In this document: positions 39,432 through 54,094 of the stretch, one piece after another | How the letters are laid out: every line of letters starts with the position of its first letter | How positions within the stretch are numbered: position 1 is the first letter of the stretch | Assembly (NCBI RefSeq): GCF_949628265.1 | Contig: NC_088790.1 | Span: 12,218,545-12,282,544 of the forward strand | Direction of reading: 5' to 3' | From: Cloeon dipterum | Lineage: Eukaryota > Arthropoda > Insecta > Ephemeroptera > Baetidae | DNA length: 64,000 nt | Program-made: the position numbers and the translations under genes | Notes under the pieces: model-generated | What the model was told of the DNA's origin: nothing | What the model saw: the letters and a program-made list of their open reading frames with translations, nothing else | Database searches by the model: none

Positions 39432-42166
39432 TAATTTTGCTAAAACATTTTCTACGATTTATACTTCTAAACTTTTTCCCGTATGCCAAATTTTTGGTAG
39501 GCTGATGTAACAGCGTAGACCAAAGAAAATTCATATCTGATGACAAACTAAACTCGATCAATTCACGACATATGGGTGAGATTTTGGCAGAAATTTCGCT
39601 TCTCTTGTAGTTATTTGGAGCATCGGTTACTACTTTAGTCTGGTGCCAGAGAAACAAAAACGCTTTTTAACTGGCGGACAGCCAGAAGAGAAAAGGGCCT
39701 GGAGTCCCGATTCGCTAACGACCCATCAAAATACTGCTTCCCTTCAAACTGATGTCTGTCGAACGCTTATCGACTCTCGGCCCCTAATCCAGAGCGAGTG
39801 CGTTGCAAAGGGTAATTACGAGATCGACGACGATACGCGGCGCGTTTAATTTAATCGACACGCGCGTGCATGAAAAATTGCGCGATAAAAGCACATAATA
39901 AAGTGGTGTCGAGCGCTTTCACGCTAATTAAAATGATTGATCTGCCCTCCAGATTCGGGCATGACCTTGCTCTTTCTCGCTATGTGTAACTTGTCGCAAT
40001 AAACGAAATATCGCGGATTCTTGTGAAGCGGAAAATGTTCGCGTGCGAACGCTGATTTAAATTTTCGGTGGTATTTCAACCGACAACACGCGTACAAATT
40101 GCTATCAATGGGTGGTACTCCAGCTGAATTTTTTAATTTATTCCTTGTCAAATATTTCAGTCTCAAATCTTTGCTTAATTTAAGAAGAAAATTTTAATAA
40201 TATATACAGGTACGGTGGGTCGTATAACTTACTTCCGTGGAAATCTACATATTTTTTCTATCGAGTGTGCGCTGTAAATCTAACTTAATATTCGGCTGGG
40301 GCATTTTTACGGCGCGGAAAACTTATGTTTGTTACTCTTCGTGCGATAATATACAGTGAAAAAAACACGAGATGCTTGCGAGACGTGGATTATTTGTCGA
40401 TTTTACTGACGGAAACCTTATCAAGACTTTTTTCGTCTGCTTATTACATGCAATATATACGTCCAAACAGTGTTTACCGATATCGCTTTTCTCTACGTCA
40501 GAATAATTATTTTGACCTTCTTCTTGAGCAAGCGTTCTTCGTTTTCAAAATAAAAACTGGATTTCACGTATTGGGAAAAAGTTTAAATTTAAACTTATAT
40601 TACTAATTGATAAAAGCTTATACGACGTTTTGTTACTAAAATAAATTATTTCCAATGCAATAATTTTAAATCTGAGATTTTTACAATTATCAAAGTATAG
40701 ACTAAATAGATGAGCCGTTGTACTTATTACAGGAGAGATTATTTAAAAAACATTGCGAAAAATAACTTGGATATAACGATCAAAACCTTGGTTATGGGGG
40801 CGTGAAATTGTAAATTGATTCTTGAATAAAATTGCTGTTTGGCATCTTCATCAAATTGAATTTAAAAAGGGAACAACGTATTTGCATGGGATATTCTTTC
40901 AATGAAAGTGAAAATATGTTGCTGGGCGTTTTCTCAGCTTGTTGTCGGTGGTGCGGGGAGGCCACGTCGTTTCGCTTGAATTGATTTTTAGCCGGCCGGC
41001 GGATTTACATAAAATAATCCCCAGCATTCACAGTGGACGCGTCCGCGCACCGTCCAAATTAGCAATGCAAACGCTGACAAAAAGCAGTTCTTGGACAGAT
41101 GTTGTGTGCTCCAACGCAATCCATTTTTTATTAAGCAGAAAATACACGAAACCCTGACGTGATTAGTGTCATTATTCTTGGATACATTTCTTTGTCCGTT
41201 CAGAGAGAACCAATTTTCCCGCTCGCTTGTATTATGGAAATGTGTCCACGCTCAATTATTTCGTGAGTTTCGCTTCCTCTCTGGCCGTTTTCGCGTCCCC
41301 TGGGCGTTCACAGGCGCTTTTTTATTTTTTGATGGCCCAATCGCATGACTAGACGCACGGAGAATGCGGAGAGGCGACCCGAAAACCCACACTGCTGGAT
41401 AACTTTGCTCCGCTCTCGCGTAATGAGAGCCATTAACTAATTGATTTTGTGTCTCACACTCGACCGTTGGGGAATATGAGCTGCGGCTTGATCGCGATTA
41501 CGCCGAGGGTGTTACGCCCTCGTTGTTGAATCGAGCCTGAAGCCGCACATGTGAGCTTGACTCTCAGGAATGTTGGACCGCAGTTTGCATATAATAGGTT
41601 ATAGCGGAATGAATGAATAAATAAATAGGGCTAAAAGTGAATATGAGCTTATGCAGGGCTATGGGCGTAATAGCTGCACACATTGCACAGGCAAATGAAA
41701 CGTGAAAACCACGTGTAATTATTATACATATTTTAAAAAGACCTTGTTTCCTGGAAATTATAAGATCGAGGCAGAGCGGACTCAAATTAAACATTTATTC
41801 ATTGAATTTTAATTTTCTCTGTTAACTGACTCAAATAGGGATTCCTTAAAGTAGTTGTTTCTTCTATTACCCCAAAGAAGAGAGTTTAAAATACTTAAAT
41901 CGCTTTTACTAGGGAAAGGCATTGTCATGCAACATAATTATGAGAAATCCTTAAAGAAGTTTTAAAAATGGCCAAAATAAAGAGCTTTTGTTTCATTATT
42001 TTCGCTCATTTAATAGTTTAAACAACATAGCAATATTTAAATTGGTGCGATATTACTCGTTCTTTCCAAAATGTCTAGGGCAAATTGAAATTAATTTTCT
42101 TCCGACAGCTTAAAAATTTGGGTCTCACAGCAATGCTCAATTTTGTTGCAGCATTACGGTTTGAAA

Positions 42167-45230
<3,064 letters not shown>

Positions 45231-46274
45231 TGCAAGACATTTTTACATGGAACTCATTGAATCGTCACAACGTGCGTGCATTTCAAGTATGAAGGGAATC
45301 TTGTGCCGTCTACACCCAAACCATCCATGTTAGCGAATGCGCTATTTGCGTTAACCGTTAATGTTTGAAGCTCTTTTCAAAGAAACCACAGTTTTTGGGA
45401 CTTTCAATCTTGCTGCTTGCCTTAAAAAACTTAAATTTACTGGCCAAAATATTTTTCGGAAAATAAAACATGGTCACACATTTAATTGGTGTTGAGCAGG
45501 AAAATTTAAGTCCGCAAATCTTGCTGATTGCCAAAGCTGTTGGTTTCAAACATTAACTTTGCACGCAAATGTCCCTTTTGAAGTCTTCTCTGGTGAAGAA
45601 GGAAAAAGAGAAACTGCCCAAAGAACTGTTAATGTGGTTTAAAAACTGTTCCTAGTAGTGTTAAGAATAGAAAGAAAATGTGAACAAACAAATTTTTAAA
45701 ATGGCAGTGAGAAGTGAGATGAAGATTACCTCAGCTAAAGACGAGCTAATAAATTTACAAAAAAAGTGTTACGAAAGAGTCATTTTTGCAGCTGGAAATT
45801 GCCAAAAATTACATATTAGCATACTATGTTGTATACTCCCTCTCTGAAGCCTTGTAAGATAACTCTGAGATTAACTGAGCCGTTGATTGCTATCGACGCG
45901 TGTGATGGTGCGTCGTGATTTCCACGATTATAACACAAAATGTAAAACGTACCCACGGCGTGCACCTGCTGATAACTCACACGATCCAAAGTCATGAAAG
46001 TCAGGGCTCTGTAGCATGTTGAATATATTAATACGAACACTTTTGTTTGTGCTGATCTCAAAACTATTTTTCTGCTGTGTATTAGATAATCTGAGAGACG
46101 GTGAATTAAATGATATTAATTAAGAAGAACGTATTTTTACTAGACGAGGAAAAATCATCCGTTTTTCGTCCTTGGGAGTTTTGAAACAATTATCAAAGAT
46201 AAAGAGAGGACACGGATAACAACCGCAGATTTATAGATTGATTTTCTGCGAGAAAAAACACTCGAGTTGGCATC
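45231..46274. other. Intergenic region, NIM1 3' UTR and sphingomyelinase promoter
   Basis: This stretch holds no supported coding sequence. It must include the NIM1 3' UTR at the left and the promoter and short 5' UTR of the sphingomyelinase gene at the right, both of which lie on the plus strand. Confidence 0.5.
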
Positions 46275-49200
46275 ATGAAACTGATCGGCTTGCTTCTTAC
46301 TGTGGCGAGCCTCCGAGGGGGCTCGGCCACGGCCATCGACTGGGCTTCTCTTGGCCCCCGTATTGAGGCCATGGCTACGACTGGAGAGGTGGACGAGCAA
46401 GTGACTGATTTGTTCCGACTCAAGCATACCTTCAAGCCCAACGGCAAGCCAATTGAACTTCAAATTTTTGATGGAATGTCCGAGAAACAAAAGATTGAAG
46501 TATGAGGTTCTTGTCTTTTAAAAGCTTAATTTTAATTTCATAAAATTACCTAGTATAGGATTTTTTGTATAATTTCTGCCCGTTTGGCAGGGTAGTTGCA
46601 CATCTAATTTTATTTCAACAATTATAGAGTGTTTGGTCATACCAATAATCAGTGTATTGATGTGAAATTTAAACCAGCACTTAGCTTTCAATCTCATCAT
46701 ATGGGATTATTAAAAAAGGCCAATAAAGTTAATTTTAAGATTTTTGAACAGTTCATCAATAAAGCTCCAACTTAAAAGCCACTTGGTTCAAATCAGTGAG
46801 GATTTTTCAGCCTAAAAATAATTTTGATCTGGTTTCAAGTTAATAATTAATAAACCCTTGTTCGGGTTAAAACGCCCAAATTAAATTTCTTGATTAGACA
46901 GTCATTAACGTTTCAAATTTTTATTAAAATTTTAAAACCATTCTCCACAACATTTTGGTTGGTTCTTGCAGTTGACTTGCGCATTTTGCGATCTCGGTGC
47001 AAGCCAGTTCCTCAGCTGGTTCAACGCCGGAGACTCTCCTGCGGTCATCGTGGACAAGGGTGTCAATCTTTGTCTCGACCTCAACGTCCAGACGGAGAGA
47101 GTGTGCAGGGGCGTGCTGGAAATGTACGTGGTACGTGTCGAGACGGGCTGACCTTCTCAAATAGGCCATAACTGACTCTGGTACGTCAACAGGACACGTT
47201 CTATTACATCCTGACCGAGCGTAACAGCACTGAGCCCGTTACTGTGACTGAAGTTTGCGGATTCCTCATCTTCCCAACATGTTGGGTGGACAACCCTCGC
47301 TACCAGTGGACCCTGGACCTTGATTTCCTCGGCCCCAAGCCAACACCAGAGACACCCCAGCTGCCTCCCGTATGTGCTATATATGCCTTTAATTAGGAAA
47401 AAAATGAGTTGGAAAGAAAACATATCACTTATTGTTAGCAGCATGTTTATAGCTTTAAATTTAAAATTTGATAAATATTTGAAAATTAAACCGAAGGGCC
47501 TTGTCCCAGATTTCCAGATTTGATTAAATATATTTTACCAATAAAACGTTTTTATTGGGGAAAAATCAGAAACTATGCAAAATTGGAAAATATTTCTTTA
47601 TAATACCTAATAAGTTTTTCGATCCTTTGCCCTTTTTATTTTTATAATTTTTGAACCTGTGCTCAGCACATTCCGTGGGCTATGAGCTCACCAAGTTCCT
47701 TAATAACACCTCTGAGCTGATAACATCCCATGCTCTTATTTAATAAATTTAATAACAAATATTTATTATTAAATTTTAATTTCGGAATGCAGGCCGGCTC
47801 GCCAGTGCTGAAGGTTCTACAGCTGACTGACATGCACGTCGATCCCAATTACAGCGTCGGTGGAAACGGTGCCTGTGACGAACCGACGTGCTGCAGGGTC
47901 GACCAGGGCGCCCCTGTCAACTCGACGCCCGCCGGATACTGGGGTGACTACAGGGACTGCGACTTGCCCGTGCACTCTTTCATTAATCTGCTTGAACAAA
48001 CCAGCACTCATAGTGTGAGAATGTATTATAACTCAATTTGAGTAACCAGCAATCATGTTAAAATAATGCTTTTTTTATTTTTGCAAATTAGAGCTATTTT
48101 TCTATAAAAGCATTTTTTCCTAGGACCTAGCGTATGTAATCTTCACCGGGGACATCATCGACCACGGCGTGTGGGCTACTACCACGCAGTACAACGTAGA
48201 CCTTATCAATTTCTTCTACGACCAGCTCAAGTCCTCATACAACGTTCCCGTGCTGCCAATTTTCGGCAACCACGAGCCGCACCCGCTCAACGTGTAAAGC
48301 TCGACCGTTAAACACGAGAGTTGCATGTATGTTAATTGTTAAAATTTTCGTGCAGATTCACAAGTGAGGAGATGAATGTTCCCCCCGAAATCTCGTCCGA
48401 CTGGCTCTACGAGTTAGCAGTGGCGCAATGGGAGGCATGGCTTCCCGGGCAGAGCGCCAACATTCTCAAGGGAGGCTATTACGCTTACGAGGTCAACCCA
48501 GGCCTTAAGGTCATTGGATTGAACACTATGTTCTGCTACCCCTACAATTTGTAAGTTGCATTACTAATATTTACTTTACACCCGCAATTCGTTGCTGAAA
48601 TTGAATTAATAGTTAAAAACAACTTCAAAATATGTATTTTTTGTGTTTTATAGGATATCGATGATTTTTTAGTTGAAAGTATATACACAAATATCAATCT
48701 TATACTTTTAAATGAATTTTCAATGTCTGGAAAACAAAATTGGCCATTTTGGTTTGTTCTATATGGTTAACGTTTAAATTTTATTTTGGTTGGTGCGAGA
48801 TTGTATAGTCTTTCATAAATGATAGTAGTTCAGGTTTATGCCCAGTTACAGAATTTGCTTTGTCAAATTTGCTAAATTAAAATAAATCACTTATTAATCC
48901 CAAATTATACATATACGCTGTCGCATTGTCAGGCATTACGTTTGAGGACAAACAGGAGCTAATTCATATATGAACTCAAACAGCTGGTTGATGCACACGA
49001 CGTTTGACCCTGCCGGCGAATTGATTTGGCTGGCGAACGAGTTGCTCGCGTCCGAGCAGGCCAACCAGAAGGTGCACCTGCTGTCGCACATTCCTGGCAA
49101 CTCGGACTGCTACTACGTCTGGGGCAATGAGTTCCGCAGGATTGTAGACAGGTTTGAGAACACGATCGTCGGCCAGTTCCACGGACATACGCACAACGAC

Positions 49201-50101
49201 CACTTCCACTTGTTCTTCGACCCGAATGATTCTTCGAGGGCCTCTGGAATCGGTTTCGTTGGAGGCAGCGGCACCTCCTACAGCAACGTCAACCCTAACT
49301 ACAGGATCTACCACATCGATGGAGCATACGACGGATCATCTTACGTAGGAACTACTTATATTTAATCATCTTCTTGGAATTTTGGGGTATTTAATTCTAG
49401 GGGTTTTAATCTTAAATACTAATTGTATTTATATGAATTTTAATATTTTTGATCAATTCTTTACCGATTTATTTTGTCGTGTTGCTTGGAGATGCACACA
49501 GTTGTAAAATGTGAAATCAAGTGAACTAATTTAAATATTTTTTGCTTGTTAGGAACAATTTATATATGATACATTGCATTTATGTCCCAAGAATCAAGTT
49601 AAAAACAATTCGTAGTGAAAACTTGGTATAAAAATACGATTCTTAAAATATTAAAACTTGGCATTTCTTTAGAGTAGAGTTTGATTTGCGACTTTCAAAA
49701 TTATTCTAGCGAGTTTTGGATCACGAAACATGGTACTACAACCTGACGGAGGCAAACCTGGGAGGAGAAACAGTTCCCCCAAATTGGCAGAAGCTGTACA
49801 CCTTCACAGAGTCTTTCGGCGTCGCCTCCGTCTTCCCACAGGACATGTACGATCTCACCTTGAGGATGATCAACGACACAGAGCTCTTCCAGTTGTACTA
49901 CAGGTAGTCATAAAATATAATAGCACTGACTGAGAGAATGTTTATGTCTTGAAAAATTTTAGCTACTACGTTAAGATCGGTGACCCATCCCTTGAAGAAG
50001 GCTGCGACGAAGCCTGCGTCAGGAAGCTGCTTTGCAAGATTTTGACCTCGGTAGAAACTGATTACACAGTGTGTGACCAGCTTTTGCCTCCACTTCCGTG
50101 A
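46275..50101 (+). CDS. Acid sphingomyelinase (sphingomyelin phosphodiesterase 1-like)
   Basis: Nine exons, 46275-46499, 46972-47130, 47193-47369, 47793-48014, 48124-48293, 48356-48550, 48984-49344, 49710-49903 and 49963-50101, encode 613 residues. The protein hydrolyses sphingomyelin to ceramide and phosphocholine in lysosomes or outside the cell. An N-terminal signal peptide (MKLIGLLLTVASLRGGSATA) is followed by a saposin-B domain at about 76-165 (LTCAFCDLG, VCRGVLEMY, VCGFLIFPTCW). The zinc-dependent metallophosphatase domain shows all expected ligands: D200/H202 (TDMHVDP), D271 (FTGDIIDHG), N310/H311 (FGNHEPH), H418 (SHIPG) and H451/H453 (QFHGHTHNDHF). The segment RVLDHETWYYNLTEAN and the Cys-rich C-terminus also follow the family. 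The catalytic set looks intact, so activity is expected. The ATG at 46275 is the only start giving a signal peptide. AATAAA at about 50109 follows the stop. Confidence 0.94.
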
Positions 50102-50442
50102 AAATGTAAATAAAAGATAATCGCATTTGAATTAAAGAGAGGGTAGTTTCTATGAATTTATTTGCAAAAACCGCAAAAACCAAAGAAGGGACTAATTAAA
50201 CTCGGCACAAAAAATTTAGTAAAATGACAAGCTTATAAAAGTTATGAAGGAGGCAACATCTTTAACTTTTTTTATTAATTTTTAATCAACATAATTTACC
50301 AAAACGATTAATCAAAGATGGTCAATAACCTTAACATAAATTGTTAATGCTGTTAAAAACCTACAGCTTTAAATCTTGTTTCCTATTTTACCTATTTTAA
50401 ATCAACCTGCTACACTAAAGTATTTATACAGCTAACAAAGCA
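50102..50442. other. Convergent intergenic region
   Basis: These 341 bp lie tail-to-tail between the sphingomyelinase (plus) and GT92 gene A (minus). AATAAA at about 50109 serves the left gene. TTTATT at about 50157 and 50270 reads as AATAAA on the minus strand and could serve the right gene. Nothing else is seen. Confidence 0.55.
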
Positions 50443-52718
50443 CTACAAAATCCCCACACTGGTTAACACGTGTTTTGTGGCAGCAATTAACTCGTCTTTG
50501 TACTTCCAAATGTTATTGTCTACAGTAGAATTTGGCCCTCTGCCAAAAGTGCATTCTTCTTTAGATCTCTTGACACAGTAGTGGTGCAGGTAGCCTAACT
50601 CGACGGGGATCACGCTTCCCTCGCACCAGTCCAATAGTTTCCCTTCCGGCGAGATGCACGTCCGGCCAAAGTGGTTATGCAGCGCTAGGGCATATCGCGT
50701 CGAGTGGAACGACTTGGCGCGAATCGAGATGTGACTATAGTAAGCCATCCGATGTACGTGCTGCAACATATGCATGTAGCGAGGGATGTCGTCGTTCCAG
50801 TCAGGGAACCGCTCCTTGTCGTCCATGAAGAAGACGTTGCGCGCCGAGAAAGTTTGCACGTCACTCGGTTTCTGTCCCTTCGAAATTGGCACTTTCTTGA
50901 GCATTTCTTTCCACGTCCTTAGCGACCCTCCGGGCAAAATGACCTGCGAATTTTAAATACTTATTAGTCTGATTTCAAAGAGTATTTAACATTTTTTTAA
51001 AATTTCAATTGATTAAGGCAAAAATTTCATTTTTTTATCTATATAGTAGAAATACATATCTTTACGTTTAAGTTTACGTATAAGTTTTTTATCATTTGAA
51101 TTCATTCTCACTTACTTCATCAATGTCGATCAGCACTGCATAATTGTAAAGATTGAAATTTTGGTAGTAACAGTCATTGTAGTCGATCAGCTCCTGGAAA
51201 CACTGCTGTTCGACTCTTTGTGAGAGATAAGCGTACATGAATTCAGGAACGTTGGGCAGAGTCCCTGGTAAAGAGGTTTGGATCACCTCGATATTCCACG
51301 TTTCTTTATAATGCTTCAAAACTTTGGAGATGTCAGGATTTATCTGAAAATTAAAGGTCTAATTTACAAATTTCTTTAGCAATTATTTAACTGACTGTTT
51401 AATTTAAAAATTTCAAATAAAAACTGAGGCAGTTTTGAAGTACCTGTAAGGCATAAAAAACAATTTTATTTGCACCGAGAATCTTCAATAGTTCAATCCA
51501 CTCGACGAGCCTGACGGCAATCTCAGGAGTGTATTTAAAATTGAGACATTTGACACAAACGAAAAAGTCCTCTTTTTCGCCCTTTGCTCGGTTGTTGATA
51601 ACGCGCAGGTTATTTGTTGCGTTTTCGCATGGACTTTCGACCAAGGAGACCGAGTCGGGCACGGAGCCTTGATATTCTGGGGGCACCATGCAACTCAGCA
51701 TGTACGGTTTCTGCTCCTCATCGTGAGAGCCCCACTCGTCGCGAAATAGGTATTGGATGTAGTCCACCTGAATTTAACGAAGAAATTTGAAAATAATGAG
51801 AGCAATAAACTATTATCTAAAACAAAAATATTAAATATTCAATGTTGTTTAAAAACCTTTTAAAAGCCATGCTAGTATTGTTACTGTAAGAACCTTGACT
51901 ATGATGGGGTTTTGGCCATATGAGAACCACATTTGGCAGTAAATTTCAGTGGAGTAGTTGAGTCCGGCCTTTTCTCGGACCCCCAGAATCCTGACTGCCG
52001 GCCCGACTTTAGGCCGACTGTCATAGTAAGCGCCGTAAAGGTAGTACGTCTCTTGACTTAACCTTTGCACCTGCCAGTAAACGTTATTGTGCTTTATGTC
52101 GAACGGTGTGGCGTATCGTGCGCAAGTGGCGCTATATTTCGCACTTCCTCCCTTCGAGTGGTCGATAGGAAAGTTGGGATGCGATTCTAATATCTGAAAG
52201 TATGGTTCTTAATGAAAACGTTCCCAGAAAGAAGTTAATTGTAATAATTTGGCTGGAATCGAAATTGCTTTAACTCTCGTTGCAAGTCTTAAAAGATTGA
52301 TTCATTTAGCTTCTGATTTGCTAGCAATAAAAAAAAAATAATAATAATAAATACCTGCAGATACTTTTATTTTACTCTTTCCCATATTTATTTGTGCGTT
52401 TATTAGACTAAAACACGTCGATTTTTTTTCACGGTATAAATTTTGCCAAAGCAAACGAAGAAAGAAATTTAATTTTATATGCATACACTGTCAAAAATAT
52501 TTTCCGAATTGTTGTCATAATCTAAGTTAAGAGAAGGGGGACCTGGAAACAGAAAAAATATAATCACAAAGTTAAAAAGTCACCAAACAATTACCCTGAA
52601 AAATAGATTTAATTAATAAAATCAGAAAAATGTAGGACACAAGAGAGATGACGGTGAGTAGTAAAATTTTCAATATTTTCTTCGTCCATCGCACACGCCG
52701 CACACGTAACAAAAGCAT
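50443..52718 (-). CDS. GT92 family glycosyltransferase, cluster gene A
   Basis: Six exons, 52595-52718, 52487-52542, 51894-52193, 51444-51767, 51116-51343 and 50443-50943, total 1533 nt (510 residues). A basic N-terminus (MLLLRVRRVRWTKK) leads into a membrane anchor at about residues 16-36, predicting a type II Golgi protein. The GT92 core follows: TCARYATPFDIKHNNVYWQV, YYLYGAYYDSRP, VPDSVSLVESPCENATNNL, RLVEWIELLKILGANKIVFY, the D-x-D-E motif (LIDIDE, 341-344) ending exon 5, then IPRYMHMLQHVHRMAY and LALHNHFGRTC. The intron positions equal those of the GT92 gene at 12.2 kb. The start at 52718 is preferred because paralogues B and C conserve it; an in-frame Met at 52769 would extend the protein by 17 residues. 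Substrate unknown; galactosyl transfer to N-glycans is a family-based guess. Part of the gene is almost identical to gene B and part to gene C. Confidence 0.92.
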
Positions 52719-54094
52719 TGTTCGTTCGGAAACGCCGGCCGCTCTGCTTGCGATACTGAACACTATCAAACTGCAGCTGTTTTAAAAAATTTCCGCCTTC
52801 CGTCATGCAGCAACCAATCCCTTATCACCTCCCCTACTAGTACCACGAAACCAACGCACATAAAAGGCAGGGTAGTTAAAAAAATTCATATTCACTAGTG
52901 ACACAGCAGTTTTGTTAGAACATAAAAATTTTCTCATTATTATTATTATCATCTATATTGTCTTTTGGCGAGGTCATACATCAGATTTTGTTACAATTCT
53001 AAATATATGCCCCCCAATTGCAATGCACAAACAAATTACACACAAAAATCATAAATTTTTAACAAATGCCAAGAATGCACCACAATCATAATATTTCCTT
53101 AAGTACAAAAATTCTTTTAAGGCTGACACAAATTTATCGTATTGTGACTCGAGCTGCAGTTAAAGTGGCAAAAGCATTGTACAAATTTGCAGCACTGGAA
53201 AATGGATTCTGCTGCGAGATCATTAGTTTAGTCAATTGAAATAAATGAAAAAACAAATTTTTTGAAAAGACAAATTTTTACACTTCGTTTAAACAATATT
53301 TCTCGAACCTTTTTCATCAATTTCGTTTTTTAAAAAATATGCTTTTTCTGAACAACGCAAACGTTTTAAATTTGCATGAAGTAGTAGCTATATGCGTTAG
53401 CTTTTAATAACAGGTGGGATGCTTCAAAAACATTCTGCAAATGGGCCTTTTCCGAGGTCCCTGCTCTCAAGCCATACTTAGCCGCGCAAGCCAGCTAATT
53501 TTGGATCACGTGGACAGCCACCAGCCACCGGTCAGAAAGCCAGAAAAAAACGAGAATAATAAAACCGCAGGCTTAAATTTAAATATTAAAATATTTTCAG
53601 CTTTCCCAGTCGCCGGCAAAATAAGTCATCCCGCCGCCGACGAGCTAAAATTCGGTTCTACTGGTTCTACAAGTTTGTTCCTTAATTCCTTGAAATTTTG
53701 CAGCTGAGACCTCTAGCCTCTATCCCTTTCCAAAATATCTCAACATTTATGTAAGTGTATTAAAAATTTGGCATTTCACTCCCGCACAGGTTAGGATCGT
53801 GAGAGCAAATATTGTGATAAAATGAATAAACATACCATTTCCTCGATTTAAATTAATTGAAAACAAAATATTGTTGGTTACTTTTTGTGCTTAAATATGT
53901 GTTCCTAAAATAGTTTCGAGGTCGAAGTGCACTTCCTGGTATATCGGAATATATTTTAAAGAATAAGAGAACTTCTGTTAATTTATAAATTAATAAAGAA
54001 AAACGTGAAATCTTTTAATTGCTTTACTAAATTTGATAATTGCTCTTATTTTATTTTTACATCTGAGTATTTTGGCAGTCAGCAAAAAAGCATA
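52719..54094. other. Gene A promoter, unique spacer and gene B 3' flank
   Basis: The first 200 bp upstream of gene A contain blocks shared with genes B and C (listed separately) and a sequence at 52885-52913 (TTCATATTCACTAGTGACAC onward) that is repeated upstream of gene B at 56447-56475. About 52920-53860 is a spacer with no counterpart between B and C; its one longer open frame (53414-53707) has no recognisable similarity. About 53860-54094 matches the 3' flank of gene C (56500-56732), so it belongs to the B-C duplication unit. Confidence 0.5.
52802..52835 (-). promoter_or_regulatory. Shared promoter block with GATA site, gene A copy
   Basis: The plus-strand sequence CTTATCACCTCCCCT at 52821-52835 reads AGGGGAGGTGATAAG on the coding strand, with TGATAAG matching the GATA-factor consensus. 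It is preserved with its surroundings upstream of genes B and C, about 100-115 bp before each start codon. Confidence 0.45.

Larger units (their letters stand above)
29835..42151. other. Long non-coding stretch, possibly NIM1 intron 1
   Basis: No coding exon is supported. GC-rich patches near 31070-31330, 37150-37620, 39660-39850 and 40930-41550 may be enhancers. Two related repeats and two inverted repeats are listed separately. If the first-exon assignment at 29834 is right, all of this is intronic to NIM1. Confidence 0.4.

Noticed and set aside
39643-39849. Plus-strand frame of about 68 codons with a protein-like composition
   Set aside because: No recognisable similarity, no matching splice partners and no clear start or poly(A) signal; kept only as a possible regulatory island.
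53414-53707. 97-codon plus-strand frame between GT92 genes A and B
   Set aside because: It has no similarity to known domains and no gene features; likely chance in a slightly GC-rich spacer.
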